Assembly: GCF_027594145.1 (NCBI RefSeq)
Contig: NZ_JAQFFK010000003.1
Span: forward strand, 124,001 to 188,000
Length of the DNA: 64,000 nucleotides
Direction of reading: 5' to 3'
DNA from: Methanococcoides alaskense
GTDB lineage: Archaea; Halobacteriota; Methanosarcinia; Methanosarcinales; Methanosarcinaceae
Shown: piece after piece, positions 28,230 to 36,871 of the stretch
How the letters are laid out: the number at the start of each line of letters is the position of its first letter
Position numbering within the stretch: position 1 is the stretch's first letter
Program-made: the position numbers and the translations under genes
The notes under the pieces: generated by a model
Databases searched by the model: none
Told to the model about the DNA's origin: nothing
What the model saw: the letters and a program-made list of their open reading frames with translations, nothing else

Positions 28230-28255
28230 AGAATGCTACCTAAATCATCATTAAA

Positions 28256-28693
28256 ATGTGTCAAAATATTAATAGAGAATCGAGTTTAATGGCAATAAAA
28301 AGCTATTTGAATGCTATGTGTGATTCCTTTATTCCACCTTTGGATCAAGTAGTTGATATAAATAAATATTCAGATAAACTTGTTCAAAACGCTGACTGTT
28401 TTTTCATCCAAAATAATGGAAAAACTATCGGTTTTTTGGCAGTCTATGCAAATGATTATTCGAAAAAAATAGCTTTCATTAGCTCGATTTCGATTATGCC
28501 TGAATATCAAAGTACTGGAATCTCTCAGAAATTGATTGATTTTTCAATTGAGTATTCAAGGAAAAAAGGAATGAACTTTATGAAACTTGAAGTAAATAAA
28601 AACAATACTAAAGCAATAAAATTTTATATCAAAAATTTATTTAAAATTGAATCTGTTAACCATAATAATATCATAATGGTTAAGAATATATGA
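28256..28693 (+). CDS. GNAT-family N-acetyltransferase
   Basis: The 145-residue protein shows the GNAT core: IGFLAVYANDYSKKIAFISSISIMPEYQSTGISQKLIDF, with the acetyl-CoA loop QSTGIS in place of the canonical QxxGxG/A, then LEVNKNNTKAIKFYIKN. Placed after the sugar aminotransferase, it is the obvious candidate to acetylate the dTDP-4-amino sugar, as WecD does for Fuc4N. Start choice is uncertain: the ATG at 28256 is used, and a second lies at 28289. Confidence 0.78.
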   Translation: MCQNINRESSLMAIKSYLNAMCDSFIPPLDQVVDINKYSDKLVQNADCFFIQNNGKTIGFLAVYANDYSKKIAFISSISIMPEYQSTGISQKLIDFSIEYSRKKGMNFMKLEVNKNNTKAIKFYIKNLFKIESVNHNNIIMVKNI

Positions 28694-28803
28694 CGATGTT
28701 AATCAAAAATAATAATTTTTCACTAGTTACACTACTGAATCAATTATAATGAGATTAGTTTATAAATTGTTATTTTTAAAAATAATTGAGTCAGCTTTCA
28801 AAC

Positions 28804-30285
28804 ATGCGAACAACTATGAATTCTAGCAATAACCTCCGCCACAAAACAATTACCGGAGTAATCTGGACTTTCTTTGAACAACTACTTCGAGTTGGGATTC
28901 AGACAATCACTACAATCATATTAGCGTGGTTCCTACTGCCGGCAGATTTTGGTCTTATGGCCATGACCGCAGTCTTCTTTGCTATTGCCAACTCCTTGAT
29001 GGATTCTGGGTTTAGTCAGGCCCTCATTCGTAAAAAAGAGGTTGATCAAACAGATTATTCCACGGCTTTCTATGCAAATTTAGTGTTGGGGCTTTTGGCT
29101 TACTTACTTCTTTTCGCTTCTGCATCCCTAATAGCAAGTTTTTACAATGAACCAAGGTTGGTAATGTTAGTTCGTGTAGTGGGCTTGGTAGTGATTATCA
29201 ATTCTTTCCAAATGGTTCAAGTAGCAGACCTAACCCGAAATTTGAACTTTAAAATCCAATTCAAAGTTACTATGCCTTCAGCAATCTTTTCCGGTGTTGT
29301 AGCAATATCAATGGCAGTAATGGGATTTGGGATCTGGAGTCTGGTAGCTCAGATGCTAATGTCATCTTTTGCTGCTACAGCACTTTACTGGATTGTTAAT
29401 AAATGGAGGCCCAGTAAAGATTTCAGTGTAGAATCACTTAATGAGATGTTTGGTTTTGGGTCAAAACTTTTTCTATCTAGCCTAATAAATACCGTTTTCC
29501 AAAATATTTATATCATAGTTATTGGCAAACTCTTTTTAGCAACACTGGTGGGTTATTATTTCTTCGCCCAGAAACTTCAACAAGTTGTTGTGACACAATT
29601 AACAAATGCAATCCAAAAGGTTACCTATCCGGCACTATCAACAATACAGGATGACAACAAAGCTCTTAAGGAATTTTATCGTAAAATCATTCAGGTTGTT
29701 ACCTACATTGTTTTTCCTTGTATGATAGCTCTTGTAGTGCTAGCCGAGCCTCTATTCAGTGTTATGTTAAAGGATGATTGGCTGCCTGCAGTACCTTATT
29801 TACAGCTTTTGTGTATAGCGGGTTTGTTATACCCCCTGCATGCAATCAACTTGAATATTCTCAAAGTTAAAGGTAGATCTGATCTCTTCTTGTATTTAGA
29901 AATTATTAAAAAACTCATGATTGTGATAATTATATTAATTAGTGTACAGTTTGGTATTTTTGGGATTCTAGTGGGACAGATTGTTAGCTCAGTATTGGCT
30001 TATATTCCCAACAGCTATTTTTCAGTAAAAATGATTGACTACTCTGTATCAGAACAGTTAAAAGACTTCATACCCACACTTTTATTATCTATTACAATGG
30101 GAGTTTTTATGTATGTCACAGGCTCGGTATTACCAATTGGAAACTTTGCTTATCTTTTAGTTATTGGGTTAGCAGGAACTGTATTCTATGTGCTAATCAA
30201 CCACTTATTAAAAATGCCGGCACAATTACTAATGTTGCAGATAATAAAAGAACAATATCTTAAAACGGGTCATAATCATGGATGA
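28804..30285 (+). CDS. Polysaccharide flippase (Wzx/MATE-like, oligosaccharide export)
   Basis: The product is 493 residues from 28804, with about 12-14 hydrophobic helices and no soluble domain. Features of the O-antigen flippase family are TITGVIWTFFEQLLRVGIQ, FGLMAMTAVFFAIANSLMDSGFSQALI and a central GFGSKLFLSSL...VGYYFFAQKLQQ. It should move polyprenyl-linked oligosaccharide across the membrane. TTG at 28786 and ATGs at 28804 and 28816 are all possible starts and none has a clear ribosome site. Its end overlaps the start of a broken glycosyltransferase gene. Confidence 0.88.
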   Translation: MRTTMNSSNNLRHKTITGVIWTFFEQLLRVGIQTITTIILAWFLLPADFGLMAMTAVFFAIANSLMDSGFSQALIRKKEVDQTDYSTAFYANLVLGLLAYLLLFASASLIASFYNEPRLVMLVRVVGLVVIINSFQMVQVADLTRNLNFKIQFKVTMPSAIFSGVVAISMAVMGFGIWSLVAQMLMSSFAATALYWIVNKWRPSKDFSVESLNEMFGFGSKLFLSSLINTVFQNIYIIVIGKLFLATLVGYYFFAQKLQQVVVTQLTNAIQKVTYPALSTIQDDNKALKEFYRKIIQVVTYIVFPCMIALVVLAEPLFSVMLKDDWLPAVPYLQLLCIAGLLYPLHAINLNILKVKGRSDLFLYLEIIKKLMIVIIILISVQFGIFGILVGQIVSSVLAYIPNSYFSVKMIDYSVSEQLKDFIPTLLLSITMGVFMYVTGSVLPIGNFAYLLVIGLAGTVFYVLINHLLKMPAQLLMLQIIKEQYLKTGHNHG

Positions 30286-30460
30286 AACACAAGCACTTTT
30301 AGTATTCACATACAGTCATAGCTATAAGAGATGCTAGTGAATGTTTTCATACTAGAATAAACCAATTTTCTGTTGGAATTATCATACGTGATGATGAATC
30401 AACAGACATAACAGTCGATATTATCAGAGAATAAGGAGTAAATATCCTCTGATAATAAAG
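30278..30460 (+). pseudogene. Remnant of a GT2 glycosyltransferase gene
   Basis: The ATG at 30278 (MDETQALLVFTYSHSYKR) overlaps the flippase stop as an operon gene would. The frame then breaks and continues in another frame with INQFSVGIIIRDDESTDITV and DIIRE before a TAA. These pieces match the opening of GT2 enzymes of the IIIHDDASTDGT type, with at least one frameshift and nonsense codons. The rest of the gene is gone. Confidence 0.65.
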
Positions 30461-30531
30461 TGATCCACAGAGAATATATCTATACGAATGTAGGTTTCGG
30501 TTTATTAAATAATACTAAAATGTGATGTAAT

Positions 30532-31695
30532 ATGATTGAGAATATAAAAATTCTTCACTTTGTCCCAGATGATAAATTTACGGATACTGCTTATCTAAAT
30601 TTTGAGTCCGTCGCGCCTTCATGTAATACATTTTTTGTACCTTCAATGACTAAAAATTTGAAATACATTGAGAAAACACCTGTTGAATTTATCAACCCTA
30701 TTTCATTCAAAAATCCATTTTTTATGAAATCATTAAATAAATATGATATTATTGTTCTTCACTCACTTAGTGTATTTAATCAAGAAATTGTAGCACATGC
30801 CAACCCGTGTTTAAAATTTGTGTGGATTGGGATGGGTTATGATTACTATGATCTTATATATGAAAATCCGGAGTGCCTATATCAAAAACGAACTAGAGAT
30901 ATTGTTAAAAATCTACACATCAAAAAAAAATCAAACGATGGCATTTTAAAACAGATTGCAAATAATATATTGCATAAACAATTAGAAAAAAAATCAATTG
31001 TTGAGAAAATAAACTTTTTTGCACCTGTTCTAGAAAATGAATACGAAATGGTTGCTTCTAAATTTGCCTTTAATTTTCCAAATTATGTAGACTGGAACTA
31101 TGGTAGCACAGTGAGGATGATTGAAGGAAAAATAAAGCATTGTAAACTAAATAATAATGATATACTTGTAGGCAATAGCGCTACACCTACAAATAATCAT
31201 TTGGAAGTGTTTGATTTTCTAAGAACTCAAAATTTAAAAGGGAAAAAAATAATCTGTCCGTTGAGTTATGGTAATTCTGAGTATGCACACATTATAAAAA
31301 ATGCTGCCAGTATTTATTTTGGCAATCGTTTTTTAGCTGTAGATAAATTCATTCCATATGATAATTATATTAGTATAATAAGTTCTTGCTCTAATGTGAT
31401 AATGAATCATCATAGGCAGCAAGGCGGAGGCAATATTACAGCTATGTTGTACATGGGAGCCAAAGTTTTTTTGAATACGCTGAACCCATTTTATACATTT
31501 TATAAAGGAAAGGGTGCAGTTGTGTTTTCTTTAGATGAGTTATATAATAATCCTAAATTATTAGATTTACATTTATCAGAAGAAGATATTGAAAAAAATA
31601 GACAAATTATAAAGTTGGCATTTAATGAAAAGGCAATACTAGATAAAACAGAAAAGTTAATAAAAAAAGTAATCTCTTCAGAGCTTTCCGATTAA
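30532..31695 (+). CDS. WecF-like glycosyltransferase (family 56)
   Basis: The 387-residue protein resembles the TDP-Fuc4NAc:lipid II Fuc4NAc transferase family: ILHFVPDDKF at the start, GNSATPTNNHLEVF, CPLSYGNSEYA and a C-terminal NHHRQQGGGN. In enterobacteria WecF adds Fuc4NAc to lipid II of common antigen. The upstream operon makes just such a dTDP-4-amino-4,6-dideoxy sugar. Codon use is very AT-rich. The gene starts 247 bases after the flippase, across the glycosyltransferase remnant. Confidence 0.75.
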   Translation: MIENIKILHFVPDDKFTDTAYLNFESVAPSCNTFFVPSMTKNLKYIEKTPVEFINPISFKNPFFMKSLNKYDIIVLHSLSVFNQEIVAHANPCLKFVWIGMGYDYYDLIYENPECLYQKRTRDIVKNLHIKKKSNDGILKQIANNILHKQLEKKSIVEKINFFAPVLENEYEMVASKFAFNFPNYVDWNYGSTVRMIEGKIKHCKLNNNDILVGNSATPTNNHLEVFDFLRTQNLKGKKIICPLSYGNSEYAHIIKNAASIYFGNRFLAVDKFIPYDNYISIISSCSNVIMNHHRQQGGGNITAMLYMGAKVFLNTLNPFYTFYKGKGAVVFSLDELYNNPKLLDLHLSEEDIEKNRQIIKLAFNEKAILDKTEKLIKKVISSELSD

Positions 31696-31891
31696 TCCAT
31701 TAAAAATCAGTTTATTAAAAAAAATAATAAAAGGATAAAATAGCTGAGATACATGGATCTAATTATTAAATAAAATATAGCTTTGTAAAATTCCTAGTTT
31801 GATACTAAAAATAACCCTTACATAATTATCAAGGTATTAGTGCATAACCTTGATAGGTATGCCAGGATAATTTTTATTATTCAAATGAGGA

Positions 31892-32310
31892 TTTCTACAG
31901 AGCCGAATTTCAATTTTTACTGTAGCAATCTACGAAATAAATCGAGTTAAGTCTTGTAACTAATTTGTGAAGTGAGGTGAAGTTTGGAATCTGTTTAATT
32001 TTGATTCTTAATTTAAGTTTATTCATTACTTCGACAATTATAAAAATATCTCTATAATCTTCATTCAGTTACTCTTTCAATAAAACCAATATCAACATAT
32101 GATGGCGTGTTTCTTTTTTTGGAATACTTGCAACCATGGATCTGAAGATGTGAGTTACTTTATAAAAATAGTACTATATCAAGAAGCTTTAAACATTCGT
32201 TAGTAAAAACATATTCATCAACTTCGTGTTTTCTGTGATACATACTACTAAGGAGATTATTTTTAAAATTTTATGTAAAATTAATTATAAACTCAGATTT
32301 CTACAGAGCC
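31892..32310 (-). mobile_element. Decayed IS5-like insertion sequence remnant
   Basis: Two direct copies of TTTCTACAGAGCC (31892-31904 and 32298-32310) bound this stretch, the same terminal motif as the MITE-like element at 36568-36698. Read on the minus strand from 32310, the sequence GGCTCTGTAGAAA is followed by a broken frame (MYHRKHEVDEY, ...EDYRDIFIIVEVMNKL, QIPNFTSLHKLVTRL). It resembles the N-terminal part of IS5-type archaeal transposases (a PHYTTLQKF-like motif), interrupted by several stops and frameshifts. The rest of the 31696-32459 gap holds no supported gene. Confidence 0.5.
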
Positions 32311-32459
32311 ACAATTATATCCATCTATATCTTATTAAAAAAACATATTTAGAGTCTAAATATAATTACGTTCCATAAACATAAATATGTTTTGTCTGTC
32401 TAACAAATATATTATAGCCAATCACATAATTTATGGTACATCATCTACAATATTCTTTT

Positions 32460-33419
32460 ATGACAAAACTTGAACAAATACCTATTCAAAAGCCTATCAA
32501 CGATGATGAACTTTTAGATTAAATAAAGACTGAGAAAAATGCAAGAGTTCTTAAAAGGCTGTACTCTGTCAAGTATCGCTATGAAGGCAACAGTGTAAAA
32601 GTTTCATCTGAAAGGGTAGGCGTATCGAGAAATGTTGGTCATATCTGGCAGAGAAGATGGTTATGATGGATTGATTCCAAAGTATAGTGGGGGAAGACCA
32701 TCAAAGCTTTCAGATGAACAGAAAGTTCAACTCAAAGAGATTCTTAAGGAAAGAGATGATTGGATAACAAAAGAGATCAAATATCTTATACTCAAAGAAT
32801 TTGTTGTCGAATATAGTCTGATGCAGATTCATGGAATTTTGAAGAAATTTGGCATGAAATTTGCAAAACCTTATCCTCATGATTACAGAAAACCTGTCAA
32901 TGCAGAAGACACTTTAAAAAAAGATACCTCTAATCGATGAAAATATTATCATGGGCTTTCTTGATGAATCTTCACCTCAAACCACAGCAAATACTCAAAG
33001 ACTCTGGTCATTCAATAAACCAAAGATATCCAAGAATACAACAAGAATAAAAGTAAATGCATTTGGATTCTATTCCATAAATGGAAATTCTGTTATTGAT
33101 TTCAAAGAACATTCAAAAAAAGAAGATGTGTGTGAGTTTCTGAAAGATATCAAGGGCAAAAGATACGATTGAGTATGCAGTGAAAAATAAGATCGAACTG
33201 ATTTATCTTCCACCATATTCCCCAGACCTAAATCCAATCGAGCATATATAGGAAAGTATAAAGAGAGTCATTTCATCTATATTCATAATTGATGCAAATC
33301 ATATGAAGCATCTGATATTTGATGCGTTCATCAAATATTCATCAAAAATTAGTTTTGCAAAGAGATGGATTGAAAAGTTTGTTGATGAAGATTATAAGCA
33401 AAAAATATTAGGTTATTAA
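32460..33419 (+). pseudogene. IS630-family transposase, inactivated
   Basis: The transposase can be followed across several frames. An N-terminal helix-turn-helix part (32460-32635, with a TAA at about codon 21) is followed by GYDGLIPKYSGGRPSKL...YSLMQIHGILKKFGMKF and the first catalytic Asp in MGFLDESSPQTT. After an internal deletion near 33172 comes IELIYLPPYSPDLNPIEHI, the IS630 hallmark. Frameshifts, stops and the deletion remove the second catalytic Asp, so it is dead. It separates the dTDP-sugar operon from the GT2/AglQ operon. Confidence 0.85.
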
Positions 33420-33444
33420 CTATAATTATATATTGTGAGTACAA

Positions 33445-34338
33445 ATGTCCACTAGCAACACAGAACTTCCATCAGTATCTATTATTGCTCCTGTTTACAA
33501 TGCAGAGAAGGAGGTAGATAAACTACTTGATTCCCTCATGAATCTGGAGTATCCGCAAGACCTACTGGAAATTATCATAGTTGATAACAAATCTACAGAT
33601 AACACAAGTGAAATCATAAAAAAATATCCCGTTAAACGTCTGGATGAAAATGAGATTCAAAGTTCTTATGCTGCTCGAAATAAGGGCATAAAATATGCAA
33701 ATGGTTATCTTTTAGTTTTTATTGATTCTGATTGTATTGCTTCATCGAAGTGGTTGAATGAGGGTATAAAACTATTTTCGGATGGTGCTGATCTTGTAGG
33801 GGGGAAGGTTGAGTTCTATTTTTCAGAAAAAGAAACAGCTGCTGAGATGTATGATTCTATGACTAATATGCAGGTGGAACATAACATCAGGGACAGGAAG
33901 GTAGCTAAAACTGCAAACCTGTTTGTAAGATCATCTTTGTTTGATGAAATTGGCATGTTCCCGGACAACGTAACTTCTGGAGGGGATGTTCAATGGACTG
34001 CAAGGGCAACCAGAGCAGGCTACAAACTTGTCTATGCACCGGAAGCCGTTGTTAAACATCCTACAAGGAAATTGAAAGAATTGCTTAAAAAGCAATATCG
34101 AGTTGGCAAGGGTAAAATGAAAGCCCTGAATTCAGAGGACAGGGATTCTGATAAAAAATCCCTATTAAAATCTCTGTTCCCAAAAATTGCAGATATAAAA
34201 AACTTGATCAATGAAAGAGGGAACAAGGGAATGAATAAAAAACTACTTAGGGTCTGGTGTGTTGCGTTTCTGTGCAATGTGGCAACCGGATTCGGGATTT
34301 TGGCAATATCTTTGAGCAATCTTAAGAAGGGAAAATAA
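33445..34338 (+). CDS. GT2 glycosyltransferase
   Basis: The 297-residue enzyme has a GT-A fold: VSIIAPVYNAEKEVDKLL, IIIVDNKSTDNT, SYAARNKGIKYANG, FIDSDCIASSKWL (DxD-like DSD), and a C-terminal hydrophobic segment (FLCNVATGFGILAIS) that may anchor it. It shares the SSYAARNKGI motif with the enzyme at 35598-36536, so the two are paralogues around the AglQ-like gene. It starts 26 bases after the IS630 remnant and is followed with one base spacing by the AglQ-like gene. Confidence 0.88.
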   Translation: MSTSNTELPSVSIIAPVYNAEKEVDKLLDSLMNLEYPQDLLEIIIVDNKSTDNTSEIIKKYPVKRLDENEIQSSYAARNKGIKYANGYLLVFIDSDCIASSKWLNEGIKLFSDGADLVGGKVEFYFSEKETAAEMYDSMTNMQVEHNIRDRKVAKTANLFVRSSLFDEIGMFPDNVTSGGDVQWTARATRAGYKLVYAPEAVVKHPTRKLKELLKKQYRVGKGKMKALNSEDRDSDKKSLLKSLFPKIADIKNLINERGNKGMNKKLLRVWCVAFLCNVATGFGILAISLSNLKKGK

Positions 34339-34339
34339 A

Positions 34340-35530
34340 ATGATGCTAAGCGAGATATTGATACACATCTCTGAAAAAGCATTTGAACTTCAGAATAAGG
34401 ATGGTTCGTTCCCTGGAGGCCACAATGGTCCTTATCATGATCTGGAAACACCAGTACGCAATTCAGGGCACTGGCTCATAACCTTTGCTAAATGCTATGA
34501 ATTAACTGGAGAAGACAGGTATATACAAAAAGTATCCGAAATAGCTGAATACTTATATTCAAAAAATGCAAGACCTAAAGGTTATTCCTTTTATCATCGG
34601 AACAGCAAAGGGAAGGATAAATGCAATGGTGTGGTAGGTCAGGCCTGGACAATTGAAGCGCTGGCAGAGGCTACAAAAATCCTAGGTGATAGTAAATATG
34701 CTTCACTTGCAGAAGAGGTGTTTCTACAGCATCCATTCAATTATGAGTGCGGTCTCTGGAATCGACTTGAGATCAATGGTCAAATTCTGACAATGGACGA
34801 AACTTTCAACCATCAGTTATGGTTTGCTGCATGTGGCTCACTTATTAATGGTAATAAAAACTCAGAAATTAATTCCAGAATAAAAAGATTCATGAGCTGC
34901 TTACCACAAAATTTAACAGTACATGACAATGGCCTTATTCATCACCACATCGAGAAATTAAGAGAAAATACATTATTGAGTGATCTAAAGTATCATAACA
35001 AATTGGATAAGGAATTATTGAATACTCTTCAAAAAATAAGATACACAAATTTGTTAAAATTTATCCCATTAATGGGACAAACAAAAGAAAAACGAATTCA
35101 AAAACAATTATATAAATCAATTGGTTATCATTCTTTCAATATGCATGCTTTTGCTCTTTTGGAAAGTCAAATTCCTTCACATAAATTCTGGAATTCTGAA
35201 CCATTTAAAAGAGCTATTGATTATATGTCCAAAGACGAGTACATAAAAGCATTAGATCAAAATATATATGGATATCCTTACAATCCTCCTGGCTTTGAAG
35301 TGCCTTATTCATTGTTCACTTTAAAAGATATGGGCAAAAATAAATTGATTAAAACCATTGAATTTTGGGTAAATGAGCAATTCAGTAGGTGTTACAATAA
35401 AAAAACATATTCTATGGACAGAAATAACGAAGACCCATCAACACATACCGCAAGAATATATGAATTAACTCGCTTGCCAATAAATTTGTTAAAAACAACC
35501 GAAATTGATGATGTGGAATTGGTTGGGTAA
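34340..35530 (+). CDS. AglQ-like agl-cluster protein
   Basis: The 396-residue soluble protein is predicted as an alpha/alpha barrel of the glycoside-hydrolase-like type: LQNKDGSFPGGHNGPYHDLETPVRNSGHW, VVGQAWTIEALAEAT, a repeated helix-hairpin pattern, and YNPPGFEVPYSL. It recalls AglQ of the haloarchaeal N-glycosylation cluster, whose exact reaction is unsettled. It lies between two GT2 genes; the end extends 26 bases past an open start of the next frame, but the likely GT2 start at 35598 lies beyond its stop. Confidence 0.65.
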   Translation: MMLSEILIHISEKAFELQNKDGSFPGGHNGPYHDLETPVRNSGHWLITFAKCYELTGEDRYIQKVSEIAEYLYSKNARPKGYSFYHRNSKGKDKCNGVVGQAWTIEALAEATKILGDSKYASLAEEVFLQHPFNYECGLWNRLEINGQILTMDETFNHQLWFAACGSLINGNKNSEINSRIKRFMSCLPQNLTVHDNGLIHHHIEKLRENTLLSDLKYHNKLDKELLNTLQKIRYTNLLKFIPLMGQTKEKRIQKQLYKSIGYHSFNMHAFALLESQIPSHKFWNSEPFKRAIDYMSKDEYIKALDQNIYGYPYNPPGFEVPYSLFTLKDMGKNKLIKTIEFWVNEQFSRCYNKKTYSMDRNNEDPSTHTARIYELTRLPINLLKTTEIDDVELVG

Positions 35531-35597
35531 AATAATCAATCAGGTTTTACAAATAGTTCAAATGCAATTTATTATATCAAAAATGGTAATTGAGAAT

Positions 35598-36536
35598 ATG
35601 GCCAACAGTTTTGAACAAGATTCAAGAATTCCATTTATATCCGTTATCACGCCTGTATATAATGACCCTAAAGGTCTTAAGGATACATTAAAATCATTAG
35701 TAAACCAGGATTATCCTCAAGATTATTTTGAGATAATTGTAGCTGATAATGGGTCTACGGATAAAACGTTGGATGTTGCAAGAGAGTTTCTCCAAGAATA
35801 TCCAGAATTAATAAAGATTGTTATTGAGGATTCTATCCAAAGTTCTTATGCAGCACGTAACAAAGGTATAACGGCTGCTAAAGGAGATATAATTGCTTTT
35901 ATCGATTCTGACATGTCTGTGGAGATGGATTGGCTCACAAGGATAGATACATCGTTAAAAAAATATCAAACCGATTATCTTGCCTGTGGGGTTGATATTT
36001 ATTCGGAAAGCAACTCTCTGTCTGCATTATATAACAAATTATCTGGTTTCCCAATCGTAGAATACATAAATAATCGTCATTTTGCACCTACTTGTTGTTT
36101 GGTTGTCAGAGCAACAGTTTTTGATAAAGTGGGTTTATTCAATCCAAATTTGATTTCAAGCGGGGATTACGAATTTGGAAACAGGGCTTTCGATTCTGGG
36201 TATAAATTGGATTATGATCTAGATATAGTTATGAACCATCCAGCAAGAACCTCATATAAGCAACTTCTCAAAAAGTCGTTCCGTATAGGCAGAGGATTCT
36301 ATCAGCTGTCGTACTATAATCCTGAACTTTATACAAAGATGAATCGAGGCATTACAACCTCAATGTCCAGGTCACATAAAAGTTCGTGGAATCTGTTTAC
36401 GTTCAAAAAAGATAGTCAAATTTGGCAAGATTTAACAATTTTGAATAAACTTGGTTTGTACTTGATAGATATCACAAATAAGTTAGCAAAGCCCATAGGC
36501 TATGTTTATGAAAAACACTTCCAAAAGATAAATTAA
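35598..36536 (+). CDS. GT2 glycosyltransferase
   Basis: The product is 312 residues from the ATG at 35598 (MANSFEQDSR). GT-A elements are ISVITPVYNDPKGLKDTL, IIVADNGSTDKT, SYAARNKGITAAKG and FIDSDMSVEMDW. The frame is open to 35505 but that part overlaps the AglQ-like gene. It probably adds one sugar of the N-linked glycan. A paralogue lies at 33445-34338. Confidence 0.85.
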   Translation: MANSFEQDSRIPFISVITPVYNDPKGLKDTLKSLVNQDYPQDYFEIIVADNGSTDKTLDVAREFLQEYPELIKIVIEDSIQSSYAARNKGITAAKGDIIAFIDSDMSVEMDWLTRIDTSLKKYQTDYLACGVDIYSESNSLSALYNKLSGFPIVEYINNRHFAPTCCLVVRATVFDKVGLFNPNLISSGDYEFGNRAFDSGYKLDYDLDIVMNHPARTSYKQLLKKSFRIGRGFYQLSYYNPELYTKMNRGITTSMSRSHKSSWNLFTFKKDSQIWQDLTILNKLGLYLIDITNKLAKPIGYVYEKHFQKIN

Positions 36537-36567
36537 AGATACTTATTTTTACATCATTCCATATTTG

Positions 36568-36698
36568 GGCTCTGTATATATTCTCGCTATTCGGACACTA
36601 ATCCAATTTAAAAGATTATGGAATATGTTATATGATGTTGGAATACAATCCCAGTTCCAGTCCATAGGTGTTGATTTTCATAGGTTTTCTACAGAGCC
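36568..36698. mobile_element. 131-bp MITE-like element with 8-bp target duplication
   Basis: Inverted ends GGCTCTGTA (36568-36576) and TACAGAGCC (36690-36698) bound 131 bp with no coding capacity. The element is flanked by the identical 8-bp sequence CATATTTG at 36560-36567 and 36699-36706, a clear target-site duplication. The right end matches the termini of the IS5-like remnant near 32 kb, so it was probably moved by that transposase type. It occupies much of the 326-base gap before aglB. Confidence 0.85.
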
Positions 36699-36871
36699 CA
36701 TATTTGGTTAATTTAAAAAAATGATTCTGAGAGTATCATGCGAAAATGATTGAAAATTAAATTAGGCATAGTTATTTCAATCTTAAAACATATTAAATTC
36801 AAAACGCTTAAATTATATGACACAATACAATATTATAATCCGAATATTAATAACAATAATGAGTGGACCCC

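Noticed and set aside
31892-32310. Recurring TTTCTACAGAGCC considered as a CRISPR-like repeat
   Set aside because: Copies are few, irregularly spaced, and match transposon ends with target duplications.
33240-33260. In-frame TAG in the IS630 remnant (near IEHI)
   Set aside because: The gene is already broken by frameshifts, a TAA and a deletion, so this TAG says nothing about pyrrolysine.
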